A DNA stretch of 64,000 bases from Streptomyces sp. NBC_01260. GTDB taxonomy: Bacteria > Actinomycetota > Actinomycetes > Streptomycetales > Streptomycetaceae. Where the stretch lies: positions 6,014,001-6,078,000 of the forward strand of contig NZ_CP108464.1 in NCBI RefSeq assembly GCF_036226405.1. The letters run 5' to 3'. The notes beneath the pieces are model-generated. The model did no database searches, was not told the DNA's origin, and saw only the letters and a list, made by a program, of their open reading frames with translations. Of the stretch, positions 15,728 to 23,690 are shown in pieces; position 1 is the stretch's first letter; each line of letters opens with the position of its first letter. The position numbers and the translations under genes were made by a program.

Positions 15728-17191
15728 ATGAGCGAGCTTGTCGAACACGGAAAACTGTTCATCGGCGGGGAGTTGGTCGATCCGCTCGGGCGGGAAGTCA
15801 TCGAGGTCATCTCCCCGCACACCGAGCAGGTCATCGGCCGGGTGCCGCACGCCGCCGAGGGGGATGTGGACCGGGCGGTCGCCGCCGCCCGGCGGGCGTT
15901 CGACGAGGGGCCCTGGCCCCGGATGACGCCGGCCGAGCGGATCGCCGTCGTCACGCGGATCAAGGACGCGTTCGCCGTGCGGTACGAGGAGATCGCCCGG
16001 GTCATCAGCTCGGAGAACGGCACCCCGTACAGCTCCAGCGTCATGGTGCAGGCCCTCGCCGCGATGATGGTGTGGGACGCGGCGATCACCGTCGCCCGCA
16101 CCTTCCCGTACGAGGAGCGCCGGGACGGGGCGCTGGGGCCACTGCTCGTACGCCGGGAGCCCGTCGGGGTGGTCGCCGCCGTGGTGCCGTGGAACGTGCC
16201 GCAGTTCACCGCCGCCGCCAAACTCGCGCCCGCGCTGCTCGCCGGGTGCTCGGCCGTCCTGAAGGTGTCGCCCGAATCGCCGCTCGACGCCTACCTCCTG
16301 GCCGAGATCGTCGCCGAGGCCGGGCTGCCCGAGGGCGTGCTGTCGATCCTGCCGGCCGACCGCGAGGTGAGTGAGTACCTGGTCGGGCATCCCGGCGTCG
16401 ACAAGGTCTCGTTCACCGGGTCCGTCGCCGCCGGGCGGCGGGTCATGGAGGTCGCCTCGCGCAACCTCACCCGCGTCACCCTGGAACTGGGCGGGAAGTC
16501 CGCCGCCGTGATCCTCCCCGACGCCGATCTGGACGCCGCCGTCGCGGGCATCGTGCCCTTCGCCTGGATGATCAACGGGCAGGCCTGCGTGGCCCAGACC
16601 CGGATCCTCGTGCCGCGTTCCCGGTACGAGGAGATGGCCGAGGCGTTCGCCGCCGCCGCCGGCGCGCTCAAGGTCGGCGATCCGCTCGACCCGGCCACCG
16701 AACTCGGACCGCTCGTCGCGCAGCGCCAGCAGCAGCGCTCCCTCGACTACATCCGGATCGGGCAGGAGGAGGGGGCCAAGATCCTTACCGGTGGCGGGCG
16801 TCCGGCCTCTCAGGAGCGGGGGTGGTACGTCGAGCCGACGCTCTTCGGCGGGGTCGACAACTCCATGCGCATCGCCCGCGAGGAGATCTTCGGTCCGGTC
16901 ATCTGCCTGCTGCCGTACGGCGACGAGGACGAGGCCGTGAGGATCGCCAACGACTCCGAGTACGGGCTCAGCGGCAGCGTCTGGACCGCCGACACCGAGC
17001 GCGGCATCGACATCGCCCGCCGGGTCAGGACCGGCACGTACAGCGTGAACACCTTCAGCCTCGACATGCTCGGGCCGTTCGGCGGCTACAAGAACTCCGG
17101 TCTGGGAAGGGAGTTCGGGCCCGAGGGCTACGGGGAGTACTTCGAGCACAAGATGATCCACCTGCCCGCCGGGTACGGGGGAGCGTCCTGA
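15728..17191 (+). CDS. NAD(P)-dependent aldehyde dehydrogenase
   Basis: 487 aa ALDH-superfamily enzyme. The Rossmann motif FTGSVAAGRRV, the general-base glutamate in LELGGKS (about residue 253) and the catalytic cysteine in GQACVAQTR (about residue 287) are all present, as is the C-terminal EIFGPV. Oxidises an aldehyde to the acid in the cytosol. Its stop overlaps the start of a ferredoxin gene by one base (TGATG), so the two are translationally coupled. ALDH-ferredoxin pairs in actinobacteria commonly accompany cytochrome P450 hydroxylation of terpenoid or steroid-like alkyl chains, although no P450 is in view here. The start ATG at 15728 gives the usual N-terminal length. A TetR-type, possibly KstR, operator lies upstream. 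Confidence 0.9.
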   Translation: MSELVEHGKLFIGGELVDPLGREVIEVISPHTEQVIGRVPHAAEGDVDRAVAAARRAFDEGPWPRMTPAERIAVVTRIKDAFAVRYEEIARVISSENGTPYSSSVMVQALAAMMVWDAAITVARTFPYEERRDGALGPLLVRREPVGVVAAVVPWNVPQFTAAAKLAPALLAGCSAVLKVSPESPLDAYLLAEIVAEAGLPEGVLSILPADREVSEYLVGHPGVDKVSFTGSVAAGRRVMEVASRNLTRVTLELGGKSAAVILPDADLDAAVAGIVPFAWMINGQACVAQTRILVPRSRYEEMAEAFAAAAGALKVGDPLDPATELGPLVAQRQQQRSLDYIRIGQEEGAKILTGGGRPASQERGWYVEPTLFGGVDNSMRIAREEIFGPVICLLPYGDEDEAVRIANDSEYGLSGSVWTADTERGIDIARRVRTGTYSVNTFSLDMLGPFGGYKNSGLGREFGPEGYGEYFEHKMIHLPAGYGGAS

Positions 17192-17424
17192 TGGGGGACC
17201 GGTGGAGCGTCGAGGTCGACCGGAGCGTGTGCATCGGGTCGGGGATGTGCGTGAACCACGCACCGGACGGCTTCCGGCTGGACTCCGCCCGGCAGTCCCG
17301 TCCCGTCGACCCCGAGACCGACGCCAACGAGCGGGTCCTCGCCGCGGCCGAGGGGTGTCCGGTCGAGGCGATCACGGTCGCCCTGGCCGACTCGGGGGAA
17401 GTGGTGTTCCCCCCGGAGGACTGA
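17191..17424 (+). CDS. Ferredoxin (3Fe-4S/4Fe-4S type, P450-associated class)
   Basis: 77 aa electron carrier. The cluster ligands are seen in DRSVCIGSGMCVNHAPD and AAEGCPVEAI: Cys, x5 Cys and a distal Cys-Pro, with Gly replacing the second Cys of a 4Fe-4S set, which fits a 3Fe-4S cluster. Start ATG at 17191 overlaps the ALDH stop. Such small ferredoxins donate electrons to cytochromes P450. Here its partner P450 is not encoded in the window, so it must act with a distant one or with another oxygenase. Confidence 0.88.
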   Translation: MGDRWSVEVDRSVCIGSGMCVNHAPDGFRLDSARQSRPVDPETDANERVLAAAEGCPVEAITVALADSGEVVFPPED

Positions 17425-17443
17425 GAGCCGTTGCGTGATGCCT

Positions 17444-17487
17444 GCCGCCCGCTCGGGGTGTGGCCTGCCATACCCCGAGCGGGCGGC
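17444..17487 (+). terminator. Terminator after ALDH-ferredoxin operon
   Basis: A perfect 16-bp inverted repeat (arms 17444-17459 and 17472-17487) begins 20 bases after the ferredoxin stop and precedes the next gene's start at 17533. Confidence 0.75.
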
Positions 17488-17532
17488 GGACCGCAGTGAC
17501 CGGGCGGGCGGTGGTGCGACAGAGTCACCAGC

Positions 17533-18414
17533 ATGTCCACAACGTCACCACCCACCAGCCCGCCCGGACCGTCCCGTACCGCAGGTGTCCCCGCCCGCGC
17601 GGTCACCGTGCTCGCCGCTCTCGCCGTGGCTCTCGTCCCCGCCTTCGTACTCGCCCCCGGCCCGGTGGCGGGGAGCATGTCGGGCGGTGGCTACGGCGAC
17701 CGGCGCGAGCTCGACGACCGTCTCTCCGCGTCGTTCGTCGACTACTGGGAATCCGGTGGGCGGAGTCTTCCCCCTGGTCTGCAGGGCGTCGTCGACTACT
17801 GGTCCCGCTACCACGTGGTCAAGGCCGTGGTCGCCGCGGTCCTGCTGGCCGTGCTCATCGCGCTCGGTGTTCTGCTGCGGAACGCGTTCCTGCGGGCCGG
17901 CGCGCTCACCGCGGGAAGGAGGGCCGCTCTCGCGTCCGCCGGGGTGTTCGTCGCGGCGCTCGCACTGTTCTCGCTGGCGATGGTGATGGCCAACATCCAG
18001 GGTGCGCTGGCGCCCTTCTCCTCGCTGATGTCGATGCTGCCGGTCCACGCGTCCCACGGAGAGCTCGCCGACGTGCTCGGTCAGATCAGGCGGCAACTGG
18101 CCGGCTACCCGGACGCGGGTGGCCCGACCCCGCCTCCCCTCGAGGTGATGGTCGGCGACTTCGGGCGTTACCACGCCGTGCTGGCCGTGGCCGCGACGGT
18201 GGTGGCCCTCTCCTTCGTCGCCATCAGCGCGGTGTCGTGGCGGAGGCTCGCCGGAACAGCGGCGTCCGACCGGCGGACCAGGCGCGTGTTCCGGGCGTCC
18301 GGCCTTCTCTGGGCCCTGCTGGCGGCGGCCGTCGCCGTGATCGCCGTGGCGAACACGGCCACCACGGCCGACCCGGCCCCGGCGCTCCTGGCCTTCTTCG
18401 AAGGCGGCTGGTGA
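17533..18414 (+). CDS. Hypothetical membrane protein
   Basis: 293 aa. A hydrophobic N-terminal segment (AVTVLAALAVALVPAFVLA) is followed by an outside-facing loop of about 55 residues (GGYGDRRELDDRLSASFVDYWESGG...YWSRYHVVK), two closely spaced membrane segments, a second loop, and a final pair of membrane helices. About five helices in total. I do not recognise the family. It is alone on this strand, with the terminator of the ferredoxin operon before it and a convergent response regulator after it. Confidence 0.6.
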   Translation: MSTTSPPTSPPGPSRTAGVPARAVTVLAALAVALVPAFVLAPGPVAGSMSGGGYGDRRELDDRLSASFVDYWESGGRSLPPGLQGVVDYWSRYHVVKAVVAAVLLAVLIALGVLLRNAFLRAGALTAGRRAALASAGVFVAALALFSLAMVMANIQGALAPFSSLMSMLPVHASHGELADVLGQIRRQLAGYPDAGGPTPPPLEVMVGDFGRYHAVLAVAATVVALSFVAISAVSWRRLAGTAASDRRTRRVFRASGLLWALLAAAVAVIAVANTATTADPAPALLAFFEGGW

Positions 18415-18424
18415 AGGGACGCCG

Positions 18425-19132
18425 TCAGGCGTTGAGGTGGGCGAGGACGGCGAGCACCCGGCGGTGGCGCGTGTCGTCGGGCGGCAGGCCGAGCTTCGCG
18501 AAGACGTTGCCGATGTGCTTCTCCACCGCGCTGCCGGAGAGCACCATGCGCCGGGCGATGGCCGTGTTGGAATGGCCCTCGGCCATCAGCGCCAGCAACT
18601 GCCGTTCCCGCGCGGTCAGTTTCTCCAGCGGGTCGTCCCGTCGCTGCCGGGCCAGCAGCTGGGCGACGACCTGCGGGTCGAGCACCGTCGCGCCACCGGC
18701 GACGCGGACCAGGGCGTCCAGGAACTCCTCGACCTTGGCGACCCGGTCCTTCAGCAGGTAGCCGACCGCGCCGGCGCCGTCCGCGAGCAGATCGGCGGCG
18801 TAGGACACCTCCACGTACTGGCTGAGCACCAGCACGGGGGCGCCGGGCAGCCGGCTGCGGGCGGTGGCCGCCGCCCGCAGCCCCTCGTCCGTATGCGTCG
18901 GCGGCATCCGCACATCGACGACCGACACGTCCGGGCGGTGCGCGAGCACCGCCTCGACCAGAGCAGGGCCGTCACCGACCGCCGCCACCACCTCGTGACC
19001 GTCCTCGGAGAGCAGCCGGACCAGGCCCTCGCGCAGCAGCACCGCGTCATCGGCGACGACGATCCGCAGCGGCTCCCGGAACGCGGGGACCACCGGTGCT
19101 CCCGGCGCCGCGCCGTCCCCGGTCAGTGACAT
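18425..19132 (-). CDS. Two-component response regulator, NarL/FixJ family
   Basis: 235 aa. Receiver domain at about residues 24-140: acidic pocket in VVADDAVLL, phospho-accepting aspartate in VSVVDVRMPP, conserved Thr/Ser and Lys in VLVLSQY and YLLKDRV. A LuxR-type HTH at about 170-230 (LTARERQLLALMAEGHSNTAIARRMVLSGSAVEKH) binds DNA. The ATG at 19132 overlaps the kinase stop by 10 bases; the frame is open a further 63 codons upstream inside the kinase gene, which is not meaningful. Partner of the histidine kinase upstream. Targets are unknown. Confidence 0.9.
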   Translation of the reverse strand: MSLTGDGAAPGAPVVPAFREPLRIVVADDAVLLREGLVRLLSEDGHEVVAAVGDGPALVEAVLAHRPDVSVVDVRMPPTHTDEGLRAAATARSRLPGAPVLVLSQYVEVSYAADLLADGAGAVGYLLKDRVAKVEEFLDALVRVAGGATVLDPQVVAQLLARQRRDDPLEKLTARERQLLALMAEGHSNTAIARRMVLSGSAVEKHIGNVFAKLGLPPDDTRHRRVLAVLAHLNA

Positions 19133-20460
19133 GGCAGCTCCGCCGTGACCGTCGTCGGGCCGTCCTCGGGACTGTCGACCCGCAGCCGGCCGCCGACCGC
19201 CCGCGCCCGGTCGGCCAGACCCCGCAGCCCGTGTCCCTCGGCCGGTGCGGCCCCGCCCACCCCGTCGTCCGTCACCCAGACCCGCAGGATCCCCCCGGTG
19301 TGGCGCAGCCCGACCGCGCACCGGCGGGCGTGGCTGTGCTTGGCCACGTTCGTCAGCGCCTCGGCGACCACGAAGTACGCGGCCGTCTCGATGCCGGGCT
19401 CCAGCCGGCGGCTCAGGGCAACGGCGTCCAGCTCGGCGGGGACGACGCTGCGCGCGGCCAGGGCGCGCAGCGCCTCCCGGAGTCCCCGGTCGGTGAGGAC
19501 CGGCGGGGCGATGCCCCGTGACAGGGCCCGTAGTTCGTCCAGCGCCTCCTGGGTCCGCAGGACCGCGTCCGCGAGTGCGGCCCTGACCAGTTCCGGCCTG
19601 CTGTCGAAGTGGTGCTGGGCGCGGCCCAGTTCCATCGCCAGCCGGACCAGCTGCTGCTGGGGTCCGTCGTGGATGTCGCGCTCCAGCCGCCGCAGCGCGG
19701 CGGTCTCCGCCGTCACCGCCGCGACGGCCTGCGCACGGGCGGTGTCACGCTCCCGCTCCAGTCCGCTGATCCTGCGGTGCAGCGCCGACATGTTCGACAG
19801 GAGCGCCTGTCCGAGACCGGCCTGGGCGGAGACGCACACCCGGGTGACCAGCGGCAGGGACGACAGCAGCAGCAGGCCGACCGAGAGGGCGAACGCGATC
19901 CGCCCGGACGGTGACGTCAGGCCCAGGCTCAGCGCGACATGGGACCGGTCGCTGCCCGCGTACAGGGTCATGGGCCGCAGCGAGCCGGGCGTGACCTGGT
20001 TGCGCAGGGGGTACGTGGCGGTCGCGACCCCCACGAACCACCACAGCCCCGTCACCACCGAGGTGACCAGGACGACGGGGAGCACCAGCACCGCGTGCGC
20101 CAGGTCGAGCCACAGCTCCGGGTCGGCCGCGCCGTCCGGCTCCTTCGACCTCGGCCGCCGGCCCGCGCCGCGCGCCCCGCCGGTCCGGGAGCGCACCGCG
20201 CCGATCCGCCACCACTCCAGATCGCCGGGCCACCGGGCCAGTGCCAGGGCACGGGCCGTGACGGGCGACCCGCTCGGCACCAGCGAACCGGCCGTCGCGG
20301 CGCACAGGCCGCCGGCCGCCAGCAGCAGACCGGCGGCCGCGCTCAACGGCGCGGTGAGGAGATACAGGGATTCCACGAGCGTGCGACGCCCGACGCGGAC
20401 GGCAGGACCGGCACCCGGCCGCCACCGGCCCGCGACCACGGAGGGCAACGACTCAGCCAT
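19123..20460 (-). CDS. Sensor histidine kinase, HisKA_3 (NarX/DesK) type with putative-sensor membrane domain
   Basis: 445 aa. The ATG at 20460 was chosen; 37 further upstream codons have no RBS. The N-terminal half contains about four membrane segments (residues 30-230), matching the 'putative sensor' domain of actinobacterial kinases. The phosphorylated histidine is in LERDIHDGPQQQLVRLAMELG. The HATPase domain follows, with the N-box EALTNVAKHSHA and G-boxes VTDDGVGG and GHGLRGLADR. It is co-transcribed with the response regulator gene, which overlaps its end. The signal is not evident. Confidence 0.9.
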   Translation of the reverse strand: MAESLPSVVAGRWRPGAGPAVRVGRRTLVESLYLLTAPLSAAAGLLLAAGGLCAATAGSLVPSGSPVTARALALARWPGDLEWWRIGAVRSRTGGARGAGRRPRSKEPDGAADPELWLDLAHAVLVLPVVLVTSVVTGLWWFVGVATATYPLRNQVTPGSLRPMTLYAGSDRSHVALSLGLTSPSGRIAFALSVGLLLLSSLPLVTRVCVSAQAGLGQALLSNMSALHRRISGLERERDTARAQAVAAVTAETAALRRLERDIHDGPQQQLVRLAMELGRAQHHFDSRPELVRAALADAVLRTQEALDELRALSRGIAPPVLTDRGLREALRALAARSVVPAELDAVALSRRLEPGIETAAYFVVAEALTNVAKHSHARRCAVGLRHTGGILRVWVTDDGVGGAAPAEGHGLRGLADRARAVGGRLRVDSPEDGPTTVTAELPCH

Positions 20461-20596
20461 GTCCTCAGCATAATCGCGCTCCACGGCAGCGCTCCGGCGC
20501 GATGGCCCGGCGGCGGGCGGCGGCATCGCCCGTTGCGCGCGGTGCCGGAACGGTCCGGCACGCAACAGCACAGACGGACACGGCGTGGCCGGGCCC

Positions 20597-22573
20597 TCAG
20601 CGGTCCGAGGCTCCCGACAGCAGGTGCAGGCGCAGCGCCAGTTGGAGTTCCAGCGCGCGGTCCGGCTCGTTCCAGTCCCGTCCCAGCAGCACCTGGATCC
20701 GGTCCAGCCGCTGCACCACCGTGTTGACGTGCACGTGCAGTTCGTCCTTGGCCCGGATCAGGCTGCCGCCCGCGCCGAAGTACGCGCCCAGCGTGCGCAC
20801 CAGGTGGGTGCCGCGCTGGGCGTCGTACTCCAGCAGCGGCCCCAGCGCCGCCGACACGAATCCGTCGACGTCCTGCCCGTTGCCCAGCACCACGCCCAGG
20901 AAGCCCAGTTCGTCCACGCACGCGCCCTCGCCCGTACGCCCCAGTACCCGCATCGCCCGCAGGCAGCGCGCTGCCTCCGCGTACGCGGCGGCCAGCTCCC
21001 GCGCGCCCCGGGCCGGGCCCGTGGCGGCGACGGTGACCGGCGTCTGGGCCAGCTGGCCGAGCTGCGCCGCCGCCGAGCGGGCCGCGGTCCCGGCCGCCGG
21101 GCCGGAGCCGTCCGCCTCGATCAACAGCACCACCGCGCCCGCGTGTTCGGCGCTCACACCATGGATCTCCCCGCCGAACAGATAGCGCATCGCGGCCGGG
21201 GCCAGCCGTTCCCGGGCGCCGGTCTCCGCGACCAGCAGCAGATGCGGGCGGTCCAGGTCGATGCCGAGGCGCCGGCCGCGCTCGGCGAGGCCCGCCGGGT
21301 CGCGGCCGGTGTCCGTCAGCAGGTCGGCGATCAGTTCGCCGCGGATGCGGTTCTCCGTCTCGGCCACCGTGCGCCGCAGCAGCAGGAGGAGTCCGGTGAC
21401 CACCGCCGACCGCTCGAACAGCCGGCGGTCGGAGTCGTCCAGCCGCCGGCTGCGGTGCAGCACCAGACCGGCGAGGAGCTCCTGTCCGGCGAGCACCGCG
21501 CAGACCACCCGCCCGTCGCGGTGCACGGCGCGGGCCCCCGTACGGGACTCCTCGGCCGCCTCCGCCAGCCACCCGGCGTCCATGCTGTCGGCGGCGAAGC
21601 CCGTACCGTCCGGGCGGACCGCCGCCAGCGGGCGACCGCCCGGGTCGTGGATGGTCAGGGGGGAGTCGAGCAGTGCGGCGACGGCCGCCGCCACGTCCTT
21701 GACGTCCCGGCCGCGCAGCACCAGGTCCGTCAGCCGGTCGTGCGACTCCTCGGCCCGCCGCATGGCCGCCGAGTGGGCCCGTACGGAGGCGTTGGCCTCG
21801 GCCAGTTCGGCGTTCGCCTCCGCCAGTTCGGCGAGGGCCGAGGTGGTGTCGGCCAGGGCGCGGGCGGTGTCGATGGCGATCGCGGCATGGGCGGCCAGCG
21901 AGCACAGCAGGGCGACCTCGTCGGGGCTGAAGACCCGGGGCGCCCGGTCGGCCGCGAAGAGGACGCCGATCACCTTCCCCGTACCCCCGCGGCTGGAGCC
22001 GAGCAGCAGCGGCACGCCCAGAATGGCGACCAGGCCCTCGTCCAGGACCCCGGCATTGATGTTGTGGGTGTGGCGGAAGCGCTCGTCGGTGCGGTAGTCC
22101 GGGGTCGCGTACGGGCTCGCCGTCTGCGCCACGAGACCGCCGAGCCCTTCGCCGAGTTCGAGGCGCAGCCGCTGGAAGAGCAGCGACACCGACCCGTCGG
22201 TCACCCGCATGTAGGTGTCGCCCGCCTCCTCGTCCGGGAGCGTGAGGTAGGCCGTGTCCGTCCCCAGCAGCATCCTGGCCCGCCGCACGATCGCCTTCAG
22301 CACGTCGTCCAGATCGCGGGAGGCCGCCAGGTCGCCCGCCGTGTCGAAGAGCGCGGTGAGCTGGAGCTCGCGGCGCCGGTGCTGGCGCAGGGCGCCCCTG
22401 ATCCGCAGCGCGGTGGCCGTGGCCCGCTCCACCTCGGCCAGCTCTCCCGCGGGCACCCCGTCGGCCCGCGCCGTCGAGAGGACCGCGCCCAGCGCCTCGG
22501 CGGGGGCGTCGTCGGACAGCAGGTCGAAGAGGTGCCGGAGATGGGGCGCGGCGGAGGGGGACGGTTCAGACAT
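20597..22573 (-). CDS. GAF-domain PucR-type transcriptional regulator
   Basis: 658 aa. After a helical N-terminal region, a GAF sensor domain lies at about residues 70-245 (LTALFDTAGDLAASRDLDDVLKAIVRRARMLLG...FSPDEVALLCSLAAHAAIAI). A coiled-coil-like Ala/Glu/Asn repeat (ALAELAEANAELAEANASV) leads to a second regulatory region, and the chain ends in the PucR HTH_30 domain (THLVRTLGAYFGAGGSLIRAKDELHVHVNTVVQRLDRIQVLLG). It begins 39 bases after the stop of the 3-hydroxybutyrate dehydrogenase gene on the same strand and is probably co-transcribed. Hence it is the obvious candidate to control the PHB-use genes around it. Confidence 0.85.
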   Translation of the reverse strand: MSEPSPSAAPHLRHLFDLLSDDAPAEALGAVLSTARADGVPAGELAEVERATATALRIRGALRQHRRRELQLTALFDTAGDLAASRDLDDVLKAIVRRARMLLGTDTAYLTLPDEEAGDTYMRVTDGSVSLLFQRLRLELGEGLGGLVAQTASPYATPDYRTDERFRHTHNINAGVLDEGLVAILGVPLLLGSSRGGTGKVIGVLFAADRAPRVFSPDEVALLCSLAAHAAIAIDTARALADTTSALAELAEANAELAEANASVRAHSAAMRRAEESHDRLTDLVLRGRDVKDVAAAVAALLDSPLTIHDPGGRPLAAVRPDGTGFAADSMDAGWLAEAAEESRTGARAVHRDGRVVCAVLAGQELLAGLVLHRSRRLDDSDRRLFERSAVVTGLLLLLRRTVAETENRIRGELIADLLTDTGRDPAGLAERGRRLGIDLDRPHLLLVAETGARERLAPAAMRYLFGGEIHGVSAEHAGAVVLLIEADGSGPAAGTAARSAAAQLGQLAQTPVTVAATGPARGARELAAAYAEAARCLRAMRVLGRTGEGACVDELGFLGVVLGNGQDVDGFVSAALGPLLEYDAQRGTHLVRTLGAYFGAGGSLIRAKDELHVHVNTVVQRLDRIQVLLGRDWNEPDRALELQLALRLHLLSGASDR

Positions 22574-22612
22574 GGCGGCCAGCGTTCGTAGGGGTCGGGT
22601 TCGGGCGGCCGG

Positions 22613-23434
22613 TCAGTTGGCGGTCCAGCCGCCGTCCATGGAGAGCGAGGTGCCGGTGATGTGGCCGGTACGCGGACCGCACAGCCACAGGACGGCCTCG
22701 GCGACATCCGCCGGCTCGATCAGCCGTTTGATCGCGCTGCGCTCCAGCATCACCCGCCCCACCACTTCCTCCTCCGAGATGCCGTGCGTACGGGCCTGGT
22801 CCGCGATCTGGTTCTCCACCAGGGGGGTGCGTACGTAACCGGGGCTGACGCAGTTGCTCGTCACCCCGTGCTCCGCCGCTTCGAGCGCCACCACCTTGCT
22901 CAGCCCCTCCAGTGCGTGCTTGGCCGTCACATAGGCCGACTTGTACGGGCTCGCGCGCAGCCCGTGCACCGACGAGATGTTGACCACGCGCCCCCAGCCG
23001 CGTTCGTACATGCCCGGCAGGGTCCGGCGCAAGATGCGGAACGGGGTCTCCACCATGACGCGCTGGATCAGCGCGAAGCGCTCCGGCGGGAACGTGTGGA
23101 CGGGGGCGACGTGCTGGAGCCCCGCGTTGTTGACCACCACGTCCACGTGGGCCGGCAGCGTGTCGACGACTCCGGGGTCGGACAGGTCCACCACCCAGGC
23201 CGTCCCGCCGATCTCCCCGGCCAGGCTCCTGGCGGCCTCCCCGGCCTTGTCCACGACGTGCACATGGGCGCCGGCCGCCGCCAGCGCCTGCGCACAGGCC
23301 CGCCCGATCCCGCTCGCCGCCCCGGTCACCAGCGCGGTCCGCCCGGCCAGGAGCGGTGCTGCGGGTACCTGCGCCGGTCCGCCGCCGGGGGAGGGGACGG
23401 GGGGCTCGTGATCGGGTCTGCGGGAAGTCTCCAT
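22613..23434 (-). CDS. bdhA: D-3-hydroxybutyrate dehydrogenase (SDR family)
   Basis: 273 aa classical short-chain dehydrogenase. Cofactor motif TGAASGIG (about residues 38-45), NNAG, catalytic Ser in INISSVHG-like NISSVHGL, and YVTAKHA for Tyr-x3-Lys. The blocks NNAGLQHVAPV, SPYKSAYVTAKHALEG and CVSPGYVRTPLVENQI are hallmarks of 3-hydroxybutyrate dehydrogenase as against other SDRs. It oxidises 3-hydroxybutyrate to acetoacetate with NAD. The ATG at 23434 was chosen; the frame runs on upstream without a plausible RBS. It is divergent from the secreted PHB depolymerase gene, whose product liberates its substrate, and upstream of a PucR-type regulator. Confidence 0.85.
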   Translation of the reverse strand: METSRRPDHEPPVPSPGGGPAQVPAAPLLAGRTALVTGAASGIGRACAQALAAAGAHVHVVDKAGEAARSLAGEIGGTAWVVDLSDPGVVDTLPAHVDVVVNNAGLQHVAPVHTFPPERFALIQRVMVETPFRILRRTLPGMYERGWGRVVNISSVHGLRASPYKSAYVTAKHALEGLSKVVALEAAEHGVTSNCVSPGYVRTPLVENQIADQARTHGISEEEVVGRVMLERSAIKRLIEPADVAEAVLWLCGPRTGHITGTSLSMDGGWTAN

Positions 23435-23690
23435 GGCCGTCACCGTAGGTACGCGGGGGCCCGTGTCACACGGGGCCGGTGCACACACCCTCCCGCCCCG
23501 GCATGGTGGCGGCGTACATGGTGCGGTGCGGCGCCGGGCAGCCCCGCCGCGCGGCCGCCGGCCTGCACAAGGGACCCGCCGCACACACCCCGCACCCGCG
23601 GGTGTCCGCCTGCCACATGGGCGCGGGGGGCGGCTGCTCATAGGTTCCCGCAGCAGCCAGTACCCGCATGTCACCACCCGGGAGGAACCC

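Noticed and set aside
15677..17263. Minus-strand long frame opposite the aldehyde dehydrogenase
   Set aside because: Shadow of a strongly supported ALDH with both catalytic residues in frame.
20343..21905. Minus-strand 520-codon frame inside the PucR-type gene
   Set aside because: It overlaps a clear GAF/PucR protein in another frame and is Arg/Gly low complexity.
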